The notes under the pieces are model-generated. The model saw only the letters and a program-made list of their open reading frames with translations. It was not told the origin of the DNA and searched no databases. A stretch of DNA of 64,000 nucleotides from Sneathiella sp. (GTDB lineage Bacteria; Pseudomonadota; Alphaproteobacteria; Sneathiellales; Sneathiellaceae): positions 40,778-104,777 of the forward strand of contig NZ_NZMB01000012.1 of the NCBI RefSeq assembly GCF_002694385.1, given 5' to 3'. The position numbers and the translations under genes were made by a program. Positions within the stretch are counted from its first letter, which is position 1. Every line of letters starts with the position of its first letter. Shown here in pieces: positions 9,876 to 18,968 of the stretch.

Positions 9876-10808
9876 ATGAATAAGCCGATTGTCTTTGGCG
9901 GTGGAAATCTCGACCGCGCGTCACATGTCCGGAACGATCCGGACTGGATAGAACAAAAAATAAAAGATCCGAATAGCCGGTTTCTTCCGTTGCATCAGTT
10001 GAAAGCTCTTATCAACCTTCGGGGGATGGCGGCGATTGACTGGCGTCCGGAGGCGGACGTCCGCGAATTTATAGAGAATCGCGCGGAAATGGTTTTCCTT
10101 GGCATCGATGACGGCGACACCTGTCATTTCGCCATTGATGTCTCGGCAATGGAAAACCCGCGGCAGCCCCCCAACCCGGAATGGGGAAAGTTCATTGATG
10201 TGCGCTCAGTCGCGCCGCAGCTAAGCCCTGGGGAAGCGGGCGCGCTGGCCCAGGCCAGATCCATGATCGACTGGCATAACCGGCATGGCTTTTGCGCCGT
10301 ATGCGGCGCCTCCACCCGGTCGCAGGAAGCGGGCTATTCACGCATTTGCCAGGATCCCGACTGCAAGGCATCGCATTTCCCCCGCACGGATCCGGTCGCC
10401 ATCATGATGGTCACCCGCGGCGATAAATGCCTGATGGGCCGGGGAGCGAACTTCCCGCCCGGCTTTTTTTCCTGCCTTGCCGGTTTTATCGAGCCCGGAG
10501 AGACCATCGAACAGGCCGTTGCCCGCGAAGTTTTCGAAGAATCCGGCATTCGGGTTAAAAATGTCCGTTATCACCAGAGTCAGCCCTGGCCCTTCCCCTC
10601 CTCCCTCATGATCGGCTGTTTCGCCGAGGCAATGAATGAGGATATCGTGATTGACCGGACAGAACTCGCCGATGCCGATTGGTTCAGCAAGGACGATGTC
10701 AGGATGATGATGCAGCAAAGCGGCAAGCCGAGCGGCCTTCGCATGGGCGGCCCCATAGCCCTTGCCCATCAGCTTGCAAAATCCTGGGTGGAAGACGCCG
10801 CGGACTAA
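9876..10808 (+). CDS. nudC: NAD(+)/NADH diphosphatase, RNA deNADding enzyme NudC
   Basis: NudC hydrolyses NADH to NMNH and AMP and removes NAD caps from RNA. The 310-residue protein has the NudC N-terminal domain, a zinc ribbon (C140, C143, C158, C163) and a Nudix box beginning GFIEPGETIEQAVAREVFEE, followed by the SQPWPFPSSLM motif that marks the NADH-specific subfamily. It stands alone on the plus strand and overlaps the convergent transporter gene by 4 bases. Confidence 0.95.
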   Translation: MNKPIVFGGGNLDRASHVRNDPDWIEQKIKDPNSRFLPLHQLKALINLRGMAAIDWRPEADVREFIENRAEMVFLGIDDGDTCHFAIDVSAMENPRQPPNPEWGKFIDVRSVAPQLSPGEAGALAQARSMIDWHNRHGFCAVCGASTRSQEAGYSRICQDPDCKASHFPRTDPVAIMMVTRGDKCLMGRGANFPPGFFSCLAGFIEPGETIEQAVAREVFEESGIRVKNVRYHQSQPWPFPSSLMIGCFAEAMNEDIVIDRTELADADWFSKDDVRMMMQQSGKPSGLRMGGPIALAHQLAKSWVEDAAD

Positions 10809-11662
10809 CCAGTCGCGAGCAGCACCATACCCATCAGGATAAGCCCCGCCCAGATCATCCTGTCGCGGAATCGCCCCTCTTTCAGGATCAAGGTGCCCAG
10901 CATAACGGTAAGCAGCACGCTGATCTCGCGCGCGGGCGCCGCATAAACCAGCGGTGTCAGCGTTACTGCAATCAGAAACAGGATATAGGCCAGCGAATTC
11001 AGAAGGGCGATCACTATCACGGATCCTTTATGATCCCGCCAGAGCCCGGTGACGCGGGTCTTGTGCAGGGCGGCATAGGGAGCCAGCGCAACACTGCGCA
11101 CAATGGCGGAGGCATAATCGACAATTACTGGTGAAATCATCAGGGCCGTGACCGCATAGGCATCCCATGCCGTATAGCTGCCGATCAGAACGCCCGTCGC
11201 CAGCCCGAACAGAAGCGATGCCCTGAGGTTCGTCGCGCCCCCCCTGAAACCGCCGGTTAGAAAAAACACACCGATGATGATGGCCAAGCCTCCCATCAGA
11301 ATCTGCGTGGTCATATGCTCGCCCAGGATCAGAACGGCGAATGTTATGGACAACAGCGGACCGGATGCGCGCGCCGTTGGATAGACAACCGACAGATCCC
11401 CATGTCTGTATCCCTGCTGCAACAGCAGGAAATAGGCGAGATGGAGAAATCCGCTGCCCCCAAGAAACAGGAACTCAATCCAGCCAAATTCCGGGCGCTC
11501 AATAACTATAACCGCGAGCACCAGCGGCAGATAAAGAAAGGACGTAACGAAGGAAAAGAGCCAGACCAGCTCCGGCCCGCCATTCAGTTTTTTAATCAGG
11601 AAGTTCCAGGTCGCATGGCAACCGGCGGCAGCAAGAATCAGAAAGATAGCGGCAAAATCCAT
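10805..11662 (-). CDS. EamA/DMT-family transporter
   Basis: A 285-residue inner-membrane protein with ten predicted helices in two EamA repeats. The second half has the characteristic YAAPAREISVLLTVMLGTLILKE region. The substrate is unknown. It is not closely similar to the other EamA protein at 508-1389, so they are not a recent duplication. The next minus-strand gene upstream starts 220 bases away, and this interval shows no gene. Confidence 0.85.
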   Translation of the reverse strand: MDFAAIFLILAAAGCHATWNFLIKKLNGGPELVWLFSFVTSFLYLPLVLAVIVIERPEFGWIEFLFLGGSGFLHLAYFLLLQQGYRHGDLSVVYPTARASGPLLSITFAVLILGEHMTTQILMGGLAIIIGVFFLTGGFRGGATNLRASLLFGLATGVLIGSYTAWDAYAVTALMISPVIVDYASAIVRSVALAPYAALHKTRVTGLWRDHKGSVIVIALLNSLAYILFLIAVTLTPLVYAAPAREISVLLTVMLGTLILKEGRFRDRMIWAGLILMGMVLLATG

Positions 11663-11881
11663 AGAGACACCTCAATCGACAAGGTTAAAGGCGCGCAAAA
11701 GCACACCCCTCTATCCCCCCTAGCCTTTTATTCTTTAAGGTGTCTGCCGCTCTCGGCTTTACATGACGCTCGGTCCGAACCCGCAGGCGGTGGAACCCTA
11801 GTCACACATAGATAGGTTCTTTTCTGATAGCATAAGACCGCGTCAGGGGAAAGACTGTTTCCTCCCGCCGCGTCCGATGTC

Positions 11882-12460
11882 CTAACGGGCCAGCGGCGCG
11901 AGCGTTAGCGGATCGGTAATGCGGATAAGACCGCGGAACGGCAGGATCAGAACCACCACCATGACCAGCTTGGTGGCATAATCTCCCATTGCCCAAGTCT
12001 GCCACGGCAGGCCCGTTCCGGCGAAGGCAAGCGAGAAGAAGATGACCGTATCCACAAATGATGCAATGACGGAGGAGATCACCGGCGCCTTCCACCAGCT
12101 TTGTCGGCGCAACCGATCAAAAATCGTCACATCAAGAAGCTGGGCAACCAGAAAAGCCGAACCGGAGGCAATGGCAATTCGGGAGTCAGCAATCAGCAGG
12201 GACATAATAACTGCGGCAATAAAGCCAACCACAACCACATAACGGGCGACCCGTACGCCCAGAGTGCGGTTGGTGATGTCCGTAACAAGAAAGGCAACCG
12301 GATAGGACAGCGCGCCCCAGGTCAGCCAGTCGTTGATGGGCATCTCGACCAGAATGTTTGACGCCGTTACCACAATCGCCATGGCGACGACCGCCGCCAG
12401 CAGAAACAGCTTCTGGGCGCCACTGAGGGAGGCCACTGCCTCAAGATAGTTTTTCAGCAT
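11882..12460 (-). CDS. Queuosine precursor transporter (VUT/YhhQ family)
   Basis: YhhQ/QPTR-family proteins import preQ0/preQ1, precursors of the queuosine tRNA modification. The 192-residue protein has six helices with family landmarks: ASNILVEMP near the start, SYPVAFLVTDITNRTLG, SGSAFLVAQLLDVTIFDRLR and ASFVDTVIFFSLAF. The start at 12460 (MLKNYLEAV) has a GGAAGGG site; a longer frame to 12505 lacks one. No other queuosine gene is adjacent. It lies 83 bases downstream of pheA on the same strand. Confidence 0.88.
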   Translation of the reverse strand: MLKNYLEAVASLSGAQKLFLLAAVVAMAIVVTASNILVEMPINDWLTWGALSYPVAFLVTDITNRTLGVRVARYVVVVGFIAAVIMSLLIADSRIAIASGSAFLVAQLLDVTIFDRLRRQSWWKAPVISSVIASFVDTVIFFSLAFAGTGLPWQTWAMGDYATKLVMVVVLILPFRGLIRITDPLTLAPLAR

Positions 12461-12543
12461 TGCTTTCCCTTCCAATTCCGGCAATCCGCCCATCTGGAAA
12501 TGCAAGCGCTTATATTCAATCCTATCGACTTGATCAAGACTAA

Positions 12544-13410
12544 TCAGGCACCATACTGCCGCCGATAGGGGTTCATTGGATAAACACCGAGTATTTTGAG
12601 CTTGGCGGAAAAGAACTGGAGTTCCTCAATCGCACGGGCTACCCGGGCTTCCTCCGGATGCCCTTCGATATCAATATAGAATTGCGCGGCTTCAAAGCTC
12701 GCGTCCGTGATATAGCTTTCCAGCTTTGTCACGTTGATGCCGTTGGTGGCAAAACCGCCAAGCGCCTTGTAAAGGGCCGCGGGCTGGCTGCGGACCTGAA
12801 AAATGAAGCTGGTCATACAGCTTCCCGCTCTGGGGTCCGGGTCCTGACGCTGCCCCGACATGATGACAAAGCGCGTCGTATTGCCGATGCGATCCTCCAC
12901 CCGGTCCCGCAGGACCTGCAATCCATAGATTTCTCCCGCCAGGCTGGAAGCGATGGAGGCCTGTGTCTTGTCCCCGAGTTCGGCAATCATCTTCGCCGAT
13001 CCCGCGGTGTCCGCATGGATCATCGGCTCCAGCTTCAGATCATGGATCAGTCCCCGGCATTGCGACAGTGCCTGTTCATGGCTGTGTACATATTTGACAT
13101 CGGTAAGCGTCGCCCCCGGAACACCAAGCAGCTGATGCTTCACGGGCTGAAAATGCTCGCCAATGATATAAAGCCCGGATTCCGGCAGAAGATGGTGAAT
13201 GTCAGCGACCCGCCCGCCCAGGGAATTCTCGATCGGGATCATGGCAAGCGCCGCGTCCCCGTCGCGCACCATCGCCAGGGTATCCGCAAAAGTATCACAG
13301 GCAATCGCCTCCATCTCCGGATAAACCGTGGCGCAGGACAGGTGACCATATGCCCCGGGAACCCCCTGAAAGGCAATGCGATTGTCGGGATCAATATCTG
13401 ACATCTTCAA
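12544..13410 (-). CDS. pheA: Prephenate dehydratase
   Basis: Converts prephenate to phenylpyruvate in phenylalanine synthesis. The 288-residue monofunctional enzyme lacks the chorismate mutase domain of the E. coli protein. The catalytic domain shows AFQGVPGAYGHLSC, IENSLGGRVADIHHLL and the NTTRFVIM motif with the catalytic threonine. The C-terminal ACT domain carries KLESYITDASFEAAQFYIDI with the ESRP-equivalent phenylalanine-binding segment (here LESY), so feedback inhibition is likely. It follows kdsB by 12 bases, a conserved alphaproteobacterial pair. Confidence 0.96.
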   Translation of the reverse strand: MKMSDIDPDNRIAFQGVPGAYGHLSCATVYPEMEAIACDTFADTLAMVRDGDAALAMIPIENSLGGRVADIHHLLPESGLYIIGEHFQPVKHQLLGVPGATLTDVKYVHSHEQALSQCRGLIHDLKLEPMIHADTAGSAKMIAELGDKTQASIASSLAGEIYGLQVLRDRVEDRIGNTTRFVIMSGQRQDPDPRAGSCMTSFIFQVRSQPAALYKALGGFATNGINVTKLESYITDASFEAAQFYIDIEGHPEEARVARAIEELQFFSAKLKILGVYPMNPYRRQYGA

Positions 13411-13422
13411 CTTCTCAAATTC

Positions 13423-14169
13423 TTAGGAAACAAACATGCGGCGGACACGCGCCAGATCTTCGGGAGTATCAACGCCAAGCGGCACCGTGTCAACGACGGC
13501 CGCGTCAATTCTCATCCCCGCTTCAAGCGCACGAAGCTGCTCAAGCCGCTCCCGCTGTTCAAGCGGCGCAGGCGGCAGGGACACAAACTTCGCGAGCGCC
13601 GCGCGGCGATAGGCATACAGTCCGATATGGTGATAATGCGCGCCCGCCCCGCCGGGCGCTTTCAACCGGCTGAACCACAGGGCCCGGCCAATCCCCTGCC
13701 CTTCTGTCAGCGACACCACGGCCTTGACGGCGTTTTCATCGGCAAGCTCATCCGGATCGGTAATCTCGGCGACGAGCGTGGCAATATCGACTGCGACATT
13801 TTGTAGCGGCTGGAACACGGCGGAAATAGCGGTGGGATCAAGTGCGGGAAGATCGCCCTGAAGATTGACGATGGCATCAAACGCCCCGTCGGGATCAAAA
13901 ATCTCCGCCGCCTCAAACACGCGGTCGGAACCGGAGGGATGATCCGGCCGCGTCAGGATCGCCGTTCCCCCCGCCGCCGCCACGATATCGGCGATTTCCT
14001 TTTCAGCACAAGCGACTATGGCCGGTCCGATATTCGCTTCCTCGGCCCGGCGGAGCACCTGAACAATCATCGGCAGGCCGCCAATCTCAGCCAGCGGCTT
14101 TCCCGGCAGTCGGCTCGACGCCATGCGGGCAGGAATGACAATCAGCGGTTTTTGCGGTGCATATCCCAT
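13423..14169 (-). CDS. kdsB: 3-deoxy-manno-octulosonate cytidylyltransferase
   Basis: KdsB activates Kdo with CTP for the lipopolysaccharide inner core. The 248-residue protein has the nucleotidyltransferase start VIPARMASSRLPGKPL, the metal-binding VNLQGDLPAL and the Kdo-site segment HHIGLYAYRRAAL. The ATG at 14169 is chosen because the 10 extra residues from an upstream TTG (14199) fall outside the family and that start has no ribosome site; a GGAT lies before the ATG. It heads a kdsB-pheA transcript divergent from the cytochrome gene. Confidence 0.95.
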   Translation of the reverse strand: MGYAPQKPLIVIPARMASSRLPGKPLAEIGGLPMIVQVLRRAEEANIGPAIVACAEKEIADIVAAAGGTAILTRPDHPSGSDRVFEAAEIFDPDGAFDAIVNLQGDLPALDPTAISAVFQPLQNVAVDIATLVAEITDPDELADENAVKAVVSLTEGQGIGRALWFSRLKAPGGAGAHYHHIGLYAYRRAALAKFVSLPPAPLEQRERLEQLRALEAGMRIDAAVVDTVPLGVDTPEDLARVRRMFVS

Positions 14170-14314
14170 GATTTTGATCCAAAAGACGAATTTTAACAAT
14201 AAAATGAGTATATACGTCTTGCGCCCCGCAGGAGAAAGCAGTTAATTTCCGCTCGCAATTTTTTATCGTCGCTGGTAAGAGGTACCGCAAGGATATAAAA
14301 AGCTGAGGGCAGCA

Positions 14315-14965
14315 ATGAATAGTTTCGAATTAAACAAAATTATTGGCGCCGTTCTGGCGGGCGTTCTGATTTTGCTGGTTGTCAATGAGGTCGCCAAGCT
14401 CGCGGTCCATCCGACATATCCAGAGTCTCCCGCTTATGCGATTGATACGAGCGCAATCACCTCCACGGACGTTGCCTCCGACGAGGAAGAGGATACGGGC
14501 CCGTCCCTCGCCGTCCTGCTGGCCTCTGCCGATGCTGAAAGCGGAAAGCAATCATTCAAAAAATGCGCCACCTGCCATACGGCTGAAGAAGGCGGCGCCA
14601 ACAAGATTGGTCCCAATCTCTATGGCGTTCTGGATCGCGTGAAGGGCGCGGTTGATGGCTTCAGCTATTCCAACGCGCTTCATGAAAAAGGCGGCGAATG
14701 GACATATGAAAATCTCAACCATTTCCTGACCAAGCCGAGCGATTATATCAAAGGCACCAAAATGGCGTTTCCCGGCATCAAAAAACCGGAAGAGCGCGCC
14801 GACCTGATTCTCTATCTCCGCAGCCTTGGCAAGAGCGATACTCCCCTGCCTGTTGTCGAGGAAGAAAAGCCCGCTGAAGCAAGCGAAGGCGCTGAAACTA
14901 ACACAGAAGGTGCGACGGAAGCCCCAGCAGCAACGGAAGAAAAACCGGCGGGCGACGCAAACTGA
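14315..14965 (+). CDS. cycM: Membrane-anchored cytochrome c (CycM type)
   Basis: A 216-residue protein with an uncleaved N-terminal membrane anchor (about residues 9-27), a flexible acidic spacer, and a class I cytochrome c domain. Heme is attached at C84-A-T-C87-H88, and M150 in KGTKMAFPG is the sixth ligand. This matches CycM/cytochrome c552, which carries electrons from the bc1 complex to aa3-type oxidase. After the domain comes an Ala/Glu/Thr-rich tail of about 45 residues. A GAGGG site precedes the ATG, and a strong terminator follows. Confidence 0.93.
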   Translation: MNSFELNKIIGAVLAGVLILLVVNEVAKLAVHPTYPESPAYAIDTSAITSTDVASDEEEDTGPSLAVLLASADAESGKQSFKKCATCHTAEEGGANKIGPNLYGVLDRVKGAVDGFSYSNALHEKGGEWTYENLNHFLTKPSDYIKGTKMAFPGIKKPEERADLILYLRSLGKSDTPLPVVEEEKPAEASEGAETNTEGATEAPAATEEKPAGDAN

Positions 14966-15012
14966 TATTCTGGCCGGTGACAAGACGCGCACCCGAGCCC
15001 ACAATCAATACC

Positions 15013-15044
15013 CACCGGATGGTAAAACATCCGGTGTTTTTTTT
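15013..15044 (+). terminator. Rho-independent terminator of the cytochrome c gene
   Basis: A perfect 9-bp stem (CACCGGATG / CATCCGGTG) with a GTAAAA loop is followed by eight T residues, 48 bases after the cytochrome stop. Confidence 0.92.
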
Positions 15045-15118
15045 GCGTAAGATCACACGCTCAGACCTGCCTATTTTTTTGGCCAATCATTAAACTGGAC
15101 CAAGACAAATGTAGAGCT

Positions 15119-15142
15119 AGCCGCCAGTTCACGGCTTTTTTT
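15119..15142 (+). terminator. Second terminator-like hairpin upstream of the Yej operon
   Basis: AGCCG/CGGCT with an 8-base loop is followed by seven T residues. It lies 75 bases beyond the cytochrome terminator and 60 bases before the first Yej gene, and no recognised gene ends there. It could be a back-up terminator, an attenuator in the Yej leader, or the end of a small RNA. Confidence 0.5.
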
Positions 15143-15201
15143 CTTGATGTCCCCTGGCAAACCGCCCATCTTGATCATTAAGGTTCAACAAGGGGTATCC
15201 A

Positions 15202-17064
15202 GTGAGGACATTTATGGGTTTTCTGAAAACAGCCGCAACTGCAATTCTGCTGCTGGGCCTCTCATTTCCCGCCACTGCCGAGGATGTCAAAACCATCAAA
15301 AGTCATGGGCTGTCCCTGGCAGGACCTCTAAAGTACGGCCCTGATTACACACATCTTGAATATGCCAATCCTGACGCCCCAAAGGGGGGAAGTGTCCGAC
15401 TGTCTGCTGAAGGGGGATTTGATAATCTCAACCCCTATATCGCCAGAGGTCAATCTGCCAGCGGCATCGGGCTTACATTTGAAACCCTGATGAGCCAGTC
15501 CTATGACGACCCCAGCGCGGAATATGGCCTCGTCGCCGAAAGCGTGGAAGTTGCCGAGGATCTATCTTTCGCGATTTTCAATCTTCGTCCCGAGGCCCGC
15601 TTCCATGATGGAACGCCAATAACGCCGGAAGACCTGATTTTCAGCCTTGATGCGGTCAAGGAAATGGGCGCACCGCTTTTCCGATATTACTATGCGAATG
15701 TGCAATCGGCCGAGAAAATTGGCGACCATCGCATCAAATTTATATTCTCCGGCCCGCCAAACCGGGAATTGCCGCAAATCGTCGGACAGCTTCTGCCGGT
15801 CCTTTCCAAAAAACATTTTGAGTCGCGTAAATTTGACGAAACGACCCTGACACCGATATTGGGGTCCGGCCCCTACCGCGTAAAGGATTTTGAGGCCAAC
15901 CGCTATATCACCTATGAACGCGTTCCCGATTACTGGGGGACCGATGTGCCCATCAACAAGGGGCGCTATAATTTCGATACGATCCGCTATGATTACTATC
16001 GTGATTCATCCGTCCGCCTCGAAGCTTTCGCCGCCGGGGAGTATGATTACCGTTCGGAAAATAGCGCCAAGAACTGGGCCACCGGATATAATTTCCCGGC
16101 CGTCCGGGAGGGGCTTGTTGTCCTTGAAGAAATTCCGAATGAACGGTCTGCCGGAATGCAGGGGTATGCCTTCAATCTCCGGCGGGAAAAATTTCAGGAT
16201 CCCGCCCTTCGTGAAGCCTTGGGATATGCCTATGATTTTGAATGGCTGAACAAGAACATCATGTTCGATCAATACAGCCGGACGAACAGTTACTTTGAAA
16301 ATTCCGTTATGGCCGCCGAAGGAAAGCCTTCCGAGGAAGAGCTTGCCATACTGGAACCCTATCGCGACCAGTTGCCACCGCGTGTTTTCGGGCCCGCCTA
16401 TAAGGCGCCTGTAACGGATGGTTCTGGTCGGGATCGCGAACCCCTGCAAACCGCCAAGAAAATCCTCGAAGACGCCGGATGGCATGTAAAGAATGGAAAG
16501 TTGATTAACCCGCACAGCGGGCAGCCGCTCACGATTGAGTTTCTCATGTATGATCCCAACGGGCTGCGCAGCACCGGCCCGTTCATCAAAAACCTGAAAA
16601 AACTTGGTATTGATGCCTCAGCCCGCGTTGTCGACAGTTCACAATATGCGGAACGGCTGCGCAGTTATGACTTCGATATAACGACCGTGGTTCTGGCGCA
16701 ATCCATCAGTCCCGGCAATGAGCAGCGGGAATTCTGGGGCAGTGCCGCGGGGAAACGGCCTGAGAGCCGCAATGTCATGGGCATCAACAGCCCCGTCATC
16801 GACGCCCTGATTGAAAATCTGATCGCCGCCCCGACCTATGAGAAGCTGATCCCTGCCGTTCGCGCGCTCGACCGGGTGCTGAGCTGGAATTTCTATGTCA
16901 TTCCCCAGTTCCACGCCGCCTATGACCGTATCGCCTACTGGAACAAATTTGGCCATACGGATGTCAATCCATCTCAGGGGCCGGATATCCTGAGCTGGTG
17001 GGTCGATCCGGAGAAAGAAGCAAGGTTGCGTGAAGGGCTGAAAAAGCTGGAAGAAAAAGAATAG
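15202..17064 (+). CDS. yejA: YejA-like oligopeptide-binding protein, copy 1
   Basis: A periplasmic SBP_bac_5 protein of 620 residues that delivers oligopeptides to the Yej ABC transporter. It has a signal peptide ending ATAED, the YejA motif LKYGPDYTHLEYANPDAPKG, and the family pattern FHDGTPITPEDLIFSLDAVK. GTG at 15202 has an AAGGGG site; ATG at 15214 (MGFLKTAAT) with GTGAGG is equally credible, and both keep the signal peptide. A second yejA-like gene follows after 24 bases, then the permeases. Yej transporters in enterobacteria also take up microcin C-like peptides. Confidence 0.93.
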   Translation: MRTFMGFLKTAATAILLLGLSFPATAEDVKTIKSHGLSLAGPLKYGPDYTHLEYANPDAPKGGSVRLSAEGGFDNLNPYIARGQSASGIGLTFETLMSQSYDDPSAEYGLVAESVEVAEDLSFAIFNLRPEARFHDGTPITPEDLIFSLDAVKEMGAPLFRYYYANVQSAEKIGDHRIKFIFSGPPNRELPQIVGQLLPVLSKKHFESRKFDETTLTPILGSGPYRVKDFEANRYITYERVPDYWGTDVPINKGRYNFDTIRYDYYRDSSVRLEAFAAGEYDYRSENSAKNWATGYNFPAVREGLVVLEEIPNERSAGMQGYAFNLRREKFQDPALREALGYAYDFEWLNKNIMFDQYSRTNSYFENSVMAAEGKPSEEELAILEPYRDQLPPRVFGPAYKAPVTDGSGRDREPLQTAKKILEDAGWHVKNGKLINPHSGQPLTIEFLMYDPNGLRSTGPFIKNLKKLGIDASARVVDSSQYAERLRSYDFDITTVVLAQSISPGNEQREFWGSAAGKRPESRNVMGINSPVIDALIENLIAAPTYEKLIPAVRALDRVLSWNFYVIPQFHAAYDRIAYWNKFGHTDVNPSQGPDILSWWVDPEKEARLREGLKKLEEKE

Positions 17065-17088
17065 CCTGATTGCCGACGGAGAGGTGAG

Positions 17089-18939
17089 ATGAAAAGAGCC
17101 CTGCCATCGCTGATCGCAGTCTTCCTGCTTATGACGACAGGCGTCAGCGCCGAACCGCAAACAAGTCATGGTTTTTCCGCATTCGGAGCGTTGAAATACG
17201 GCCCTGATTTCACCCATTTCGACTATGTAAATCCGAAGGCGCCAAAAGGCGGAACCATCAAGCTGCGTGATCTGGACAGCTTCGATACCGTCAACCCCTT
17301 CCTGCTGAAGGGCAATCCGGGCGTGATCAACGGCGACCGGGGCGGCGAGCTCTATTTCAATTTCACATCGCTGATGACCCCCTCTTTCGATGAACCGGAC
17401 GCCGTTTATGGCCTGCTTGCAAAAAGCATTACCCTGGATGACGCTGGCAATTGGGCGGAATTTACCCTGCGGCCCGATGCGCGTTTTCATGATGGCAGCC
17501 CGATCACAGCAGAAGATGTCGCCTTCACCTTCAATACTCTGAAAGAAAAGGGACATCCGCGATATGCCAATAATTTCCGGGATGTAATTGCCGCGCATGT
17601 TCTCGCGCCGGACAGTATCCGCTTCGATTTTCGTGCTGATGCCCTCACCCGCGATCTACCGGCACAGGTCGGCACCATGCCTATTCTCTCGAAAGCTTCC
17701 TTCGAGACACGGGAGTTTGCCGTAACCAGCATGGAACCGCTGCTGGGATCGGGCCCCTATCGGCTCGTCCGGGTAAGCCCCGGCCGCACACTCGTCTATG
17801 AGCGGGTGAAAAACCATTGGGCGGAAGATTTGCCCGTCAATAAGGGGCGTTTCAATTTCGATGTCATTCAGGTGGATTACTACCGGGACAGGACCATCGC
17901 GCTTGAGGCGTTTTTCGCCGGCGAATATGATTTTCGCGAAGAATTCACCGCCCGCTCCTGGGCGACGGAATATGACGACAAGCCCGCCGTTAAAAGCGGA
18001 TTTATCAAGCGGGACATATTGCCGGATGCCAGCCTGACTGGATTGCAGGCCTTCTTTCTCAATTCTCGCCGCGCGCCTTTCGATAATGCTGCGGCGCGGG
18101 AAGCCTTCGGCCTGCTGTTCGACTACGAATGGACGAACCAGAATCTTTTTCATGGCCTTTACAACCGCCTTGGTTCGGCTTTTGAAAATTCACGGCTGAA
18201 AGCGACCGGACTCCCTTCCCCGGCTGAGCTGGCATTGTTGAGCCCGTATCGGAATATTCTGCCTGAGGCTATCTTTACGAAAGAGTTCTCCCCGCCGAAG
18301 ACAGACGGCTCAGGCAACATGCGCACCCCGATCAGCCGGGCGCTGGAGCTTTTCCGTGCGGCTGGCTGGACGATTGAGGGCAACCGCCTTATCGATGCAC
18401 GCGGACAGCAGATGACCGTCGAATTTCTGCTCTATGAACAGACCATAACCCGCATTATCAACCCGTTCATCGCCAATCTGAAACGGGCGGGCATAAACGC
18501 CAGCGTGCGGATCATAGACGTCGCCAGTTGGCAAAATCGCGTCCGCGACTTCGATTTCGATATCGTCATCCGGCGCTTCCCGCAGCCGGAGATTCCCGGC
18601 GTCGAACAGCGCAACTGGTGGGGCTCGGCCTCGGCGGATGTTATGGGCGGCCTGAATATTGCGGGCGTCAAAAGCCCGGCGGTCGACGCCCTTATTGAAA
18701 AGATAATCGAGGCGAAAACAGAAGATGACCTTGTAACCGCCGCCCGCGCGCTCGACCGGGTGCTGATGTGGAATTACTATTTCATCCCGCAATGGTATAA
18801 GAACACGCATTTCATTGCCTATTGGGATAAATTTGGCCGACCTGACACAGAGAAACCGGGTTTTGACCGTGCGGTTCTGCAAAGCTGGTGGTATGATCCG
18901 GCAAAAGCCGAGGAGCTGACGGCCCGGCAGGGGAAATAG
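17089..18939 (+). CDS. yejA: YejA-like oligopeptide-binding protein, copy 2
   Basis: A 616-residue SBP_bac_5 protein and paralogue of the preceding gene, collinear along its length: signal peptide ending VSAEP, LKYGPDFTHFDYVNPKAPKG, FHDGSPITAEDVAFTFNTLK, LLGSGPYRLVRV and the final SWWYDPAKAEEL. Divergence is substantial, so the duplication is old and the two probably bind different peptides. A GGAGAGGTGAG site precedes the ATG. It sits between copy 1 and yejB, in the same transcript. Confidence 0.93.
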   Translation: MKRALPSLIAVFLLMTTGVSAEPQTSHGFSAFGALKYGPDFTHFDYVNPKAPKGGTIKLRDLDSFDTVNPFLLKGNPGVINGDRGGELYFNFTSLMTPSFDEPDAVYGLLAKSITLDDAGNWAEFTLRPDARFHDGSPITAEDVAFTFNTLKEKGHPRYANNFRDVIAAHVLAPDSIRFDFRADALTRDLPAQVGTMPILSKASFETREFAVTSMEPLLGSGPYRLVRVSPGRTLVYERVKNHWAEDLPVNKGRFNFDVIQVDYYRDRTIALEAFFAGEYDFREEFTARSWATEYDDKPAVKSGFIKRDILPDASLTGLQAFFLNSRRAPFDNAAAREAFGLLFDYEWTNQNLFHGLYNRLGSAFENSRLKATGLPSPAELALLSPYRNILPEAIFTKEFSPPKTDGSGNMRTPISRALELFRAAGWTIEGNRLIDARGQQMTVEFLLYEQTITRIINPFIANLKRAGINASVRIIDVASWQNRVRDFDFDIVIRRFPQPEIPGVEQRNWWGSASADVMGGLNIAGVKSPAVDALIEKIIEAKTEDDLVTAARALDRVLMWNYYFIPQWYKNTHFIAYWDKFGRPDTEKPGFDRAVLQSWWYDPAKAEELTARQGK

Positions 18940-18968
18940 TTCAACATCTCGGACGGGGGAAGTAGTCG

